Shown piece by piece: positions 1-8,716 of a stretch of 64,000 nt of DNA. This DNA comes from Pyropia yezoensis (lineage: Eukaryota; Rhodophyta; Bangiophyceae; Bangiales; Bangiaceae): the NCBI GenBank assembly GCA_009829735.1, contig CM020620.1, positions 28,304,951 to 28,368,950 on the forward strand. The letters run 5' to 3'. The translations under genes were made by a program, and so were the position numbers. The notes beneath the pieces were generated by a model. That model did no database searches. It saw only the letters and a list, made by a program, of their open reading frames with translations, and had not been told where the DNA came from. Position 1 is the first letter of the stretch. Every line of letters begins with the position of its first letter.

Positions 1-73
1 GGCGGTGGTGTCGGCGGAGCGGGGCCGGGCGCGCTTTCAAGACACAGCGGCCAGCAGCTGCTGTCGAGCTTGC

Positions 74-535
74 TGTAGCAAAAACCACTCGCGCACACAG
101 CACCACAGTTGGGCTGCTGTACAAGGACTGCCTCCCGTGTCGGTGGAACCGGAGGAAGTGCCAGTCGCACACACTTTATCCCTGTTGTGGGGCAATCCCC
201 CCACTGACAAACAAGAAGACGGTGTGTGGGCCAACAGTTTCTGGGTCGGGACGGGGAAGCGAGGCCAAGCCCCGCTGTCCCTCCCCTTAGCCCCCCAGGG
301 TCCTCTCAGAATCTCGCCACTTAGAATCTCCCACCCGAGCACCTGTCCACCGGGCCACACGAAAATTCAAGACGATAAAACTGCAAAAAATGCTCAAATC
401 CGTGTTGGATTTACTATCAAGCAAAGTATCCTTGACTTACGGAAAATCGAGATCAAATGAAAAGGGAGACACTGCTTAGACAAGCTGGCTCCCGACCCCG
501 TGTGGCGTGCCCCGTCCCTGCGTCGAGCGGAGTTC
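74..535 (-). repeat. C4: reverse family C LTR at left edge
   Basis: Reverse complement of a family C LTR. It begins TGTAGCAAAAACC, matching the inverted LTR 3' end (GGTTTTTGCCACA), and runs through the same blocks as the other C LTRs (the CCGGAGGAAG, GCCCCGCTGTCC and GGGCCACACGAAAAT segments). It stops where the forward C1 LTR starts, so two C LTRs lie head to head. No internal C sequence is attached within the window, so it may be a solo LTR or the end of an element lying further left. Bases 1-73 before it are unassigned. Confidence 0.75.
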
Positions 536-787
536 CGTGGCAGAACTGACCCCACGCAGGGGGGCAGGCGGTGCCATACTGAGGCGGGAGCCAACTGGTC
601 TAACCCGCTTCTCCCTTTGCAATTAAATATCGAATTCTCCTAAGTCAGAGATACTTTGCTTGATAGTAAATCCAACATGGATGTCAAGGTTTTCTGCATT
701 TTCTCGTCTTGGATATTCGTGTGGCCCGGTGGGCAGGTGCTGGGGTGGGAGATTCTGAGAGACGAGAATCTGAGAGTACCCTTGAGG
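536..787 (+). repeat. C1 5' LTR, first part
   Basis: Forward family C LTR beginning CGTGGCAGAACTG (first T of the usual TGTGGCAG changed to C). It matches the 3' LTR at 59789 through the region of 60030 and is interrupted after TGAGG by the reverse solo LTR C3. It continues at 37420. Confidence 0.8.
783..787. repeat. TSD TGAGG of solo LTR C3 (partner 37415-37419)
   Basis: TGAGG occurs immediately left of C3 (783-787) and immediately right of it (37415-37419). Removing one copy with everything between restores a contiguous C1 5' LTR. Confidence 0.8.
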
Positions 788-850
788 TGAGGCAAGAACC
801 ACTCGCACACGCGACACCAAGGTTGGGGCGGTGCGCAGAGGCTGCCTTCT
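788..850 (-). mobile_element. C3 solo LTR (reverse), left part
   Basis: Starts TGAGGCAAGAACCACTCGC, the inverted 3' end of a family C LTR with some substitutions. It breaks off at 850 where A1 begins and resumes at 37011. Only LTR sequence is present, so this is a solo LTR, usually left by recombination between the two LTRs of one element. Confidence 0.75.
846..850. repeat. TSD CTTCT of A1 (partner CTTCC 37006-37010)
   Basis: CTTCT at 846-850 and CTTCC at 37006-37010 flank the outer A LTRs, differing at one of five positions. The C3 LTR reads through from one to the other. Confidence 0.65.
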
Positions 851-944
851 TGTAGCAATATGGTTGGCCGTAATGTGACCCTAAGGTTAAGGGGGGCTAC
901 TTCTAATCCTTGGTTTTCCATTTGAGAGTCCGTACTGGTCACGG

Positions 945-954
945 TATATATAAG
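945..954 (+). promoter_or_regulatory. TATA-like sequence in the A LTR
   Basis: TATATATAAG about 95 bases into the LTR; the other A LTRs have TATCTATAAG in the same place. This is a plausible core promoter for the genomic transcript, judged only from sequence and position. Confidence 0.4.
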
Positions 955-1029
955 TTACGTATCACCAGAGGGACTTGCAACTTGGGGTGGAGGGTAGTTA
1001 GTAGTGTCTCCGAGGGTTTATAACGTGGG

Positions 1030-1055
1030 GGCCGGCGGCGAATCAACCGCCGGCC
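1030..1055 (+). repeat. Perfect 9-bp hairpin in the A LTR
   Basis: GGCCGGCGG (1030-1038) and CCGCCGGCC (1047-1055) pair perfectly around an 8-base loop. The hairpin is also perfect in the A1 right LTR, but in the A2 LTRs one side has changed to GGCCGGTGG. Confidence 0.7.
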
Positions 1056-1215
1056 AAGGAAGAACATCAAACCCCTCCCATTTGGGCTCCCATCTTGGTC
1101 CCGTGGCTTGCGCTCCAAGGACAGCAACCTTGGCCTCCCGGTGACGTTGGTGCCGATCCCCCTTGGTGAGTGTTCCCTGAGAGTGGACGTGCGACGGATT
1201 CCTATTGTGCTACAT

Positions 1216-1233
1216 TGGTGGAGCAGCAGGGGA
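1216..1233 (+). promoter_or_regulatory. Primer binding site of A1
   Basis: TGGTGGAGCAGCAGGGGA starts one base after the LTR. The leading TGG is complementary to the CCA end of a tRNA. The same site follows the LTRs of A2, A3, B and C with 0-1 mismatches. The implied primer tRNA ends CTGCTCC-A-CCA; I could not identify it. Confidence 0.7.
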
Positions 1234-1437
1234 CGGGTTTCCGTCACCCTTGTGGTGACGCCGTCTTCGGCCCTGGCACACGGATAGGGATCCGGTCCTT
1301 TTCTTGTACTCGTGGTGTTGCGACCTGATCGATTGTGTTGAGTTTTTACCTCTGACTGTGATCTACTGTTACTCTCCCAACTACCCCCTCGCTCTCTTAT
1401 TCGTGGTGATTGTTGCGTCGGTTGACTGATTGTGACT

Positions 1438-3621
1438 ATGTCTACCAAAGAGACGGGGAATGTTCAAGATGACGGATCGGCGTCGACGCCGACTCCGGAA
1501 GTGACTACGGGAACCGGGATCGGGACCCCGATCGACAACATTGAGACGCCAATGCTTTCCGGTGCCGGATCGATGTTTGGCACGGCTCGGACGGCAGGAG
1601 GCGGGGGCCCGCCTCAACTGTCGTCAACCGACCTCACTCCGCCGCCTCCCTCACCAGGGGATTCCCTGATGGCATCATTGGCCCGCATCGAGGCCCGGTT
1701 TTCCGGACTCGACGCTCGCCAGGATCGGACGGAGGACGCGATGGCAGTGCTAATGTCAACACGTCACACGACGGGACCCCGTCGTGTTCCTCCCACACCG
1801 GTACGATTCGAACCGGCCGGACTACTTTCGGAGGCCACCAGGGTCAACCCCGATGTTGCTACTTCTGGACAACCCCCGGACACGGCGGGGTATGGATCCG
1901 ACTCGTCAACCGAGTTGGAACGTAGCCATACGGAGCGCTACGCTCGGAGCACCCAGAGCGGGCTCCGCGGACATGGTCCGGCGAATACTTACGCCGGAAC
2001 AGAATCGGCGATGGGGGGAGGCGGTACCGCCTCGCATTACCCCCTTGACGACGGAAGCCAGGCAACTCGGGTACCCGACGCGCCGGCGCCGGAAGTTCCA
2101 GCGTCACTGATGCAAGCGATGACAGCGCAGGTTACTGCGAGCTTACTGAAGCGGTTGGAGTCCGATGAGTTCACTCATCAACTGGCGAAGCGACTGGATA
2201 TCCAGGACGCGGACACGGAGATTGTCAACGAAGTCTTCAGGTCGGTACTGACTCCCGAACGTTATCGTTTGGAAGACCGATCCACTGCCGTATCGGAATC
2301 GATGCGTACGACATCGCACCGAGCGATTCGCTCTATGCAGACCCTTATGAAGGGAGTCCCTATGCTCGGGGGCCCCAACGGACGCCCGTTGGCAGTCATC
2401 GGCTTCTTGACTAGCTTCAAGGCAGCCGCGGACAAGGCGCTCGTCAACGAAGGGCTGGCGCTGGAGATCCTCCCGTTCTTTGTTGATGAACGGGTGCGAG
2501 GCATCCTTCGCCAGGCATCCCCGATGCCGGGAATGAGGGTTGCGGCCACCCCCATGGATTACCGTGGGATTCTCCAGGAGCTGCTGAGCAGTTACCTCAG
2601 TGAGGACAAGTGCGAGGACCACTACCGGGCTCTGCGCACTGCCACCGCCCAGAGCTGGGAGGATGAGGAGATGTTCGGACGCCAGATCCAAGAGCTCGAC
2701 TACGAGCTGGGGAAGCCCCTCGGAGAAGGGGAGCTACGGGCCATCCTGTTCGCAGGAGTACCCAACTACGTGCGGATATCCGCACGGGGCGCCAATACGG
2801 CCCGGACCAACTTCAGTCGACTGATGCATATGTGCAAGTCCCTAGGGGACGCCTACCGGGTGCTACACCCGGAGTGCGCCTTGGCCCCGAAGCCCAAGGG
2901 TGAAGGAGGCAAGCACCATCTTACCCCGGTACCGAGGCAAGAGAAGGTGGAACGTAAGGCCGCACCAGTACTGGTGGCAACCGAACATACCCCAACGGGT
3001 GAGGATGAGCCTCTAGTCGACCAACAGGGCCACCTGTTGCTACCGGCGACGCCGGTGATTGACGAGCATGGTACGGTAGCGTACATCGCCCCGGCTGGAA
3101 CCCAGTTCCAGGTCAACGAAGGAGCGGGACGGCGCGTCCCGTATGTGCGGACTACGCGGTATGCCCCGGTTACGGGTAACCCCCACCAGCCCCTGCCTAC
3201 ATGGGCAGTACGTACGGAGGCACCTCCGCACATCGCTGGTAGAGCCAGCCGGTTGGGGGAGTCCATGTTCCGGCTGGCACCGGGACCCAAGGCCCACCAG
3301 GGAGCAGGCACTCGGGCGCCCGAGGCAGGCAACCGGAGCTACGGGGCTACCCCTATGCGAACCCAAGGGGGGGCCGGCACGTCCGGATGTATGTTGTGTG
3401 GGGATCCCCAGCACTGGGTGTCTTCCTGCCCACTCATCCCCGAGGAGTCTCGGCGGGCAGCGGCGCAACGCAAGGCATCCACCGGGGGGTATCCCGCCCG
3501 AGCACCCGGACCCGCACCGGGTAGGCAGCCAGCTCCAGGTGGAGTACTGGCCGTCGAGGAGGCACCCCCTCATCCGGATATTTCGGAGGACAGCACCCGG
3601 ACGAGCACGGGAAATGAGTAA
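1438..3621 (+). CDS. gag: A1 gag polyprotein (727 aa)
   Basis: Structural Gag of a Ty3/gypsy element, expected to form the cytoplasmic particle in which reverse transcription occurs. The first ATG after the leader gives 727 residues. Residues 1-230 are low complexity (Gly, Thr, Pro, Ser rich). A helical retrotransposon-gag-like region follows at about 250-460. A zinc knuckle C-x2-C-x4-H-x4-C (CMLCGDPQHWVSSC) starts near residue 651. The copy is uninterrupted and very similar to A2 gag. It ends GGA-AAT-GAG-TAA within a GGGAAAT heptamer, and pol begins with ATG five bases after the stop in the -1 frame. The gag identity is secure from the knuckle and from its place before pol; the particle role is inferred from the family. 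Confidence 0.9.
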   Translation: MSTKETGNVQDDGSASTPTPEVTTGTGIGTPIDNIETPMLSGAGSMFGTARTAGGGGPPQLSSTDLTPPPPSPGDSLMASLARIEARFSGLDARQDRTEDAMAVLMSTRHTTGPRRVPPTPVRFEPAGLLSEATRVNPDVATSGQPPDTAGYGSDSSTELERSHTERYARSTQSGLRGHGPANTYAGTESAMGGGGTASHYPLDDGSQATRVPDAPAPEVPASLMQAMTAQVTASLLKRLESDEFTHQLAKRLDIQDADTEIVNEVFRSVLTPERYRLEDRSTAVSESMRTTSHRAIRSMQTLMKGVPMLGGPNGRPLAVIGFLTSFKAAADKALVNEGLALEILPFFVDERVRGILRQASPMPGMRVAATPMDYRGILQELLSSYLSEDKCEDHYRALRTATAQSWEDEEMFGRQIQELDYELGKPLGEGELRAILFAGVPNYVRISARGANTARTNFSRLMHMCKSLGDAYRVLHPECALAPKPKGEGGKHHLTPVPRQEKVERKAAPVLVATEHTPTGEDEPLVDQQGHLLLPATPVIDEHGTVAYIAPAGTQFQVNEGAGRRVPYVRTTRYAPVTGNPHQPLPTWAVRTEAPPHIAGRASRLGESMFRLAPGPKAHQGAGTRAPEAGNRSYGATPMRTQGGAGTSGCMLCGDPQHWVSSCPLIPEESRRAAAQRKASTGGYPARAPGPAPGRQPAPGGVLAVEEAPPHPDISEDSTRTSTGNE
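3609..3615 (+). promoter_or_regulatory. GGGAAAT heptamer at gag end (A1)
   Basis: G-GGA-AAT in gag phase, followed by GAG TAA. It has the X-XXY-YYZ form of a -1 slippery site, but after slipping the next codon would be TGA (3615-3617), so in this copy frameshifting would not reach pol. Pol may instead use the ATG at 3627. Confidence 0.5.
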
Positions 3622-3626
3622 GAGGA

Positions 3627-6173
3627 ATGATGACTGGGGGGCGCTGGGGTAACCCAAGCAAGCCACCCCGGAGTACCGCGGGGAAGGCCCCACGGAGAGC
3701 GCGGTTGAGCCGACGCCGCATCAACCCCCGGTTACACCTTCCGGCCCCGACGACACGGCGTCTGGGGATTGATGACCAACCTCCAAGGTTGGGAGGAGAG
3801 GACGGGAAGCCCCGTCACATGGAACCAGACAAGGGCCCTGTTCAGGATGCCCGAGCTACACCGGATATCGGTGTAGGCCACGTGCTGTTCACCTTGGAGA
3901 ACTTCAAGGTATCAGCCACACTAGGGGTTGACCCCCAGTCGACACGATCGTACTACCCTGTACTGGATACAGGGGCTGGACCCAACCTTATCCGGAAGGA
4001 TACCCTCCCGGACAAGTGGCTTCCGCGAGTCAGAGTGACACGGGGACCCACCATCAAGGACGCGAATGGTCGCCTCATTCGTACGACCGCAGCGATGTCG
4101 CTGCGGGTTACCATCGGGGACCTCACCACGGAAGTCGACTTCCTGGTGTGTGAGACCCTATCGGTGCCCTGCATACTGGGGTGCACCTTCATCAACGTTC
4201 ACGTGGATGCAATCCGGCCAGGCCGGAGGACCGTCGAGCTTCAAGAAGCCGACGGGACGAAACGAGGACACACGGCTATCGTCAGGAACCTGAAGCTACA
4301 AGGGAGCCACGTTAACGTGGCGGAGGTGTACGCAAACGTCGAGCCGAAAACACTACGGTTGGCCAAGCGAACTCGCTTTGAGCCGTTGTCTGAGACAGTC
4401 CTCCCGGCTAACTGCGACCTCGCAGGCATCTGCAGAGTCCGGTCCAACCTGCGGACGTACAAGCGCCATGGGTTGACCATGGCCAACGGTCTCATAGACC
4501 TCCCAGCAGGAGGGTCGTCCCTCCTAGTGATGGCGAACTATCGCCGTAAAGCAGTCACCCTCCCGAAGGGAACTATCCTCGGGATTGCCGAGCTCTACGA
4601 AGGAGATATCCTTACCCCTGACAAGGAAGGTCAAGTGGAACCACTTGAGGTGCTGGCGGTCGCGGAGACCACCGAGCGACAGCAACCCGATGACGGGAAG
4701 CTTAACCCATCGGCGGCTTCGGCGGACATGCCGCCAAAGGACCAAGAAGCCTTGAAGGCACTGGCCGAGGCTGACCTCGACCACCTTCCCCCTTCGGTAG
4801 CCGAAGGGGTACGACGGATGCTAAGAAAGCATGACGTCATGTGGACTGGCGGAGCCTTGGGTACCATTGGGCCAACGCAACATCGTATAGACCTGGTACC
4901 AGGTGCACGACCCGCCCGCTCACAACCGCACCGAGCGGGACCTATGCAACGAGAGATCGTTGATGGAGAAGTGAAGAGGATGAGCGAAGCGAAGGTGATA
5001 CGACCTTCGATGTCGGAGTGGGGTGCCCCAGTCGTCATCGTGCCGAAGAAGGATCAAACTCCTCGGCTCTGCATCGATTTTTGACGCCTCAACTTGGTTA
5101 CCAAGAAGGACTCCTGCCCCTTACCAAGGATGGATGAATGCATCGACTCCTTGGGGGAGGCCACGGTGTTTACCACCATCGACTGCAATGCCGGTTACTG
5201 GTAGATCCCGGTGGCGGACGAGGATATCCCCAAGACGGCATTCGTCTGTCACAGTGGAGTGTACGAGTTCCTAAGGATGCCCTTCGGATTGTCCAATGCC
5301 CCCGCTACATTCCAGCGGGCTATCGACATCATACTGTCGGGGGTGAAGTGGCGTAACTGCCTAGTGTACCTCGATGACGTAATCGTCTTCTCGCGTAACA
5401 TGGATGACCATGTACAACATGTTGACGAGGTACTCACCCTCTTGCGGAACGCCGGGGTAACCCTGCGTCTGAAGAAGTGCGCCTTCTTCCAACAGACGGT
5501 CGAGTATCTGGGCCACCAGATAACGCCTGGTAAACTAGGGGTACTCGAAGCCAATACCCGGGCACTCCGGGATGCCCGGTTCCCTAACACCCAGACGCAG
5601 CTCAAGAGCTTCCTGGGAATGTGCAACGTATACCGACGGTTCGTCAAGGACTTCGCTCGGACCGCTAAACCGTTAACGGTTCTCACGATCAGTACCTTGC
5701 CCAAGGTACTCCAACCCCCTTCGCCTAGCGAGGAGGAGGCATTCGAGTCGCTGAAGCAAACCCTACTATCCCCACCCGTCCTTGCGTTACCGCACAGACG
5801 GAATACCTTCGTCATCGATGTCGATGCGTGCGACACCCAAGTGGGATGCTCCCTGCTACAGGGAGAGACGTTGATCGGTTCCGATAACGTTATCCCGGAC
5901 CTACGTCCGGTAGAGTACTTCAGCCGGACACTCAACCCGGCTGAGCGTAACTATAGTGCCACCAAGCGTGAGTGCCTCGGGGTTATATGGGCAGTGCAAC
6001 TGCTCCGTCCATACCTGGAGGGCTCCAGGTTCATCGTGACGTCCGACCACGAACCTCTACGATGGCTCCTCAACCTTGGTGACAAGGATTCCGATAGCCA
6101 TGGGAGGCTAGCCCGATGGAGGCTGAAGATGGCCGAGCACGACTACCGTACCGTGTATAAGGCTGGGTCAACC
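3627..6173 (+). pseudogene. pol: A1 pol, 5' part (protease, RT, RNase H), two nonsense codons
   Basis: The frame opens with ATG ATG at 3627, five bases after the gag stop. The aspartic protease motif DTGA lies at codons 114-117, then reverse transcriptase with YLDD (about 5369-5380), then RNase H (DVDACDTQVGC, near 5818). Against A2 there is a TGA at 5082-5084 (CGA in A2) at the start of the RT core and a TAG at 5203-5205 (CAG in A2). Element B interrupts the frame at 6173, just after the RNase H domain (codons YKAGST), and the frame resumes at 20766. The product would be protease only, so A1 pol is dead. Confidence 0.9.
6169..6173. repeat. TSD CAACC of element B (partner 20761-20765)
   Basis: CAACC directly precedes the 5' LTR of B and directly follows its 3' LTR. 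Removing B with one copy restores the A pol reading frame as seen in A2 near 31138. Confidence 0.95.
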
Positions 6174-6744
6174 TGTAGCATCCCTGGCCCCGACTTGGCG
6201 CCGACCCGGGACTACAACCAGAGGGCACCAGGTGCCAGAACACGCCCGCCGTGTGGTGATGGTTGGCGGCCGTGGCCCGTGCCCGGCACTGGGATGCGGT
6301 GGACTACGCTATCCACACGTGAGAGAGGGATTGCTGATGAGTTTTTGCATACTTGTGAGGGACTTGATTTGAGAGAATTTGAGTGTGAGATTAGTGAGTG
6401 GGAATAGAATTAGTAGTGATAGTGGCCCCCGACCTGACGAGGTTAGACTCGGGTCGGGGCCACTCGGGGTTATGGGGGGGCTACCTGGCCAACGTGCCGA
6501 GGCTCCCCCAGATGCACGTTAAGAGGGACAGCGAGGCGCCCTTGGCCCGCGCCCTCAGGAAAAAGACAACTGCGCGTTTGCTTTCCTCTTCCCCGTGTGC
6601 ACTACCGTGCGTATCTGTTTGCTCTGCGAGCAGGCACGTGAGGCAACAGGCATACCATTCTCGTAGTTCCCCTTTCTGTGTTACCTGTCCCTTTCCCCCG
6701 AGGGATATAGACACGTGTCTGAGAGGATCGAGTTTTATACCACA
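6174..6744 (+). repeat. B 5' LTR
   Basis: 571 bp, TGTAGCATCC to TTATACCACA. By eye it differs from the 3' LTR at four positions (about 99.3% identity). Confidence 0.93.
6422..6463 (+). repeat. Long hairpin in the B LTR
   Basis: GTGGCCCCCGACC (6422-6434) pairs with GGTCGGGGCCAC (6452-6463) with a single bulged base around a 17-base loop. It is identical in the 3' LTR at 20438-20479. It could be a structured untranslated-region element; function unknown. Confidence 0.6.
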
Positions 6745-6748
6745 TATT

Positions 6749-6766
6749 TGGTGGAGCAGCAGTGGA
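6749..6766 (+). promoter_or_regulatory. Primer binding site of B
   Basis: TGGTGGAGCAGCAGTGGA, four bases after the LTR, one mismatch from the family A site. The 190-base leader that follows, up to the gag ATG at 6957, shows nothing else. Confidence 0.65.
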
Positions 6767-6956
6767 TGATTGGAGTGTTTGAGAAGAGACATTTGGGCGC
6801 AGCGGTTGGGTTGTTCCTGTTCTGTCTTTTTCTGTGGTTTGGGAATTATTTGCACCCGTTCACGGGAATCCCATTCCTGGCTCTCCAACCCCTCTCTTGT
6901 GGTCTGGCGATCTTTGGACACGCAGGCAACTGGACTGTGGCTGTCAAGAGACCAAC

Positions 6957-8716
6957 ATGGCTACCCTCCCTGGCACGACGGTGCCCGAAGGGGTAGACCC
7001 CGCGTCCCTTGACGCATCCCTGGTCACCGCGGGGGACGGTGCCCAACCCGGCGTTCTCCCTACGGGTGAAGCAGACCTGGGCGTGACATCCGGTAGCGGA
7101 CGGGAGTCCACAGGCGGCCAAGTACCACCTGCTCCCGTTCCTCCGGCTGTTCCTCCTGTGGGAGCCACCCCGGGGTCAACGGCGTTTGAGTCCGCTCGCA
7201 GCAGACGTCTCCCTCCTGTCGGTTCTACTCCTCAACCTCCAGGGATAGCCCCTGGTGTGTTTACTCCTGGACCCACACATGGCAGCTGGGTGTATACACC
7301 TCTTCCTGTGGCACTAGTAGTGCCAGAGGCACCGCTACGACTGGTTCCACGGGTCTTCCTGAGACTTTGACTCCTGGGACCGGCCAAGCTTTTCCTCCCC
7401 TTGCACCCTATGGGGCGGGGAGCTCCAAGACCGGTAACCGGAGCAGCCGAAGGCGTCGGCGTCATCGCCGTCGCTCTAGCACCAGCGAGACCAGTTCCTC
7501 CAGCTCTGAGGAGGGATATGATTGTGATGCATCTCCCGGTCCCACCCGGAGCAGGCTAGTCGAGTTTGACTTCCCTGCCCACCAAGTGGGAGATGCCACC
7601 CTGAACAAGGTCACGTATTGGGGTAACTACCGGCTGGAGAACCAAGACCAAGGTTACACCCGGAAGATGGCCAAGAAGATGGCGTCCCTGAACCGGCGAA
7701 TGCAGCCGAGCTTCGGGGGACATCCTAAGTTTACCGGGAAGAGACCGGCGCTTATCTTTGCCTTCCTGCGCCGGTTTGTCAAGGCATGCAATGACAACGA
7801 TGTGTCCGAGGGCAAGGCTCTCTACCTCCTGGTTAGCTTCATGACCGGAGAAGCGGAACAGCGGGTTGCACAGGTTCTACCAGACTCTGCCGGACACATT
7901 GTCGGACGTACCGTCGCGAACTATCCGGAGGCGGTCAACTGGCTCCTGTCCAACTACGCTGACGCGGACTCTCTGCGTAAAGCAGTCGGCAGGCTGAACC
8001 GGGCAACCATGGAAAGACAAGAGACTCCAGAGGCGTTCGCCCGTCGTGTCCGGGAGATGAGCGATGCTTGTGGCAACGTTTACCCTGAGGACAGGCTCAA
8101 GATGATCTTCTCGGAAGGGCTTCCTGAATATCTTCAAGTGGATGCGGAGAACTACAACCAGGAACATCAAGAACATACCTTCCAGCAGTTGATGTCCTAC
8201 ACCCAGGGCAAGTACCGGCAAGCCAGGGCCCTCCAAGCTCCCATGGTATCAACTCCCAAGCCGTTGTCGCGAGTTCGACCCGGACCCGACAAGTATAATG
8301 GAGGCGATAGCCCTGTACCGGTACTCGCAGTTGGCGAGGCCTCACCCATGGGGTCAGGGGACAAGTGGGGCGGCTTCGTTTCCAAGGAGCAACCATCCCT
8401 GGTCGCCCCCAAGCAAGTCAAGAAGCAGCGGTTCCGGTCTTGTTGGCTGTGCCAGAAGGAGGATCACATGTCCTACCAGTGCCCGACCATTCCCAAGGAC
8501 CTCCAGGAGAAACTCAAGCGTCAAGGACTGGTGTTTGCAAAGGCGGTCAACTGGGCTGACCGGCGAGCACCCTCCAAGATGGACCAGGCACAGGTACACG
8601 CAATCCGAGTGGCAACCTTACAGAGCAACACGGAGGCTCTGGCAAGAGAAGCTCCTACGGACTTTGACCTGGAGACCGAAACCTCTAAGGACTTCTCGGA
8701 CCCGGGAAACGAGTAG
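6957..8716 (+). CDS. gag: B gag, with an apparent frameshift near 7300
   Basis: Gag of element B. The likely start ATG (MATLPGTTVPEG) is at 6957; a Pro/Gly/Thr-rich frame runs from there to about 7300, then the plausible coding frame switches and is open from about 7301 to 8716. That second frame holds an Arg/Ser-rich basic stretch, a retrotransposon gag domain (about 7720-8220) and a zinc knuckle C-x2-C-x4-H-x4-C at 8441-8482 (CWLCQKEDHMSYQC). The switch is either a real indel or a sequencing error; no second copy of this part is present to decide. The last codons GGA-AAC-GAG-TAG carry a slippery heptamer. Pol overlaps in the -1 frame. Confidence 0.85.
8704..8710 (+). promoter_or_regulatory. 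GGGAAAC slippery heptamer, gag-pol junction of B
   Basis: G-GGA-AAC lies exactly in gag codon phase, one sense codon before the TAG stop (8714-8716). The -1 frame is open from 8689 and leads without a stop into protease. GGGAAAC is an established -1 frameshift heptamer in plant luteovirid-type viruses. It is conserved in the second assembled copy at 13647-13653. Confidence 0.7.

Larger units (their letters stand above)
851..1214 (+). repeat. A1 5' LTR
   Basis: 364 bp, bounded by the 7-bp inverted ends TGTAGCA and TGCTACA, followed one base later by a primer binding site. Internal landmarks shared with all A LTRs are GGGACTTGCA, the GC-rich hairpin at 1030-1055 and TTCCCTGAGAGTGGACGTGC. Confidence 0.9.

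Noticed and set aside
5..460. Open frame of 151 codons at the left edge
   Set aside because: It lies in an inverted family C LTR; the same text recurs wherever C LTRs occur and has no start codon of its own.
3609..3630. -1 frameshift from gag into pol in A1
   Set aside because: The -1 codon after GGGAAA is TGA at 3615, so this copy could not make the fusion that way.
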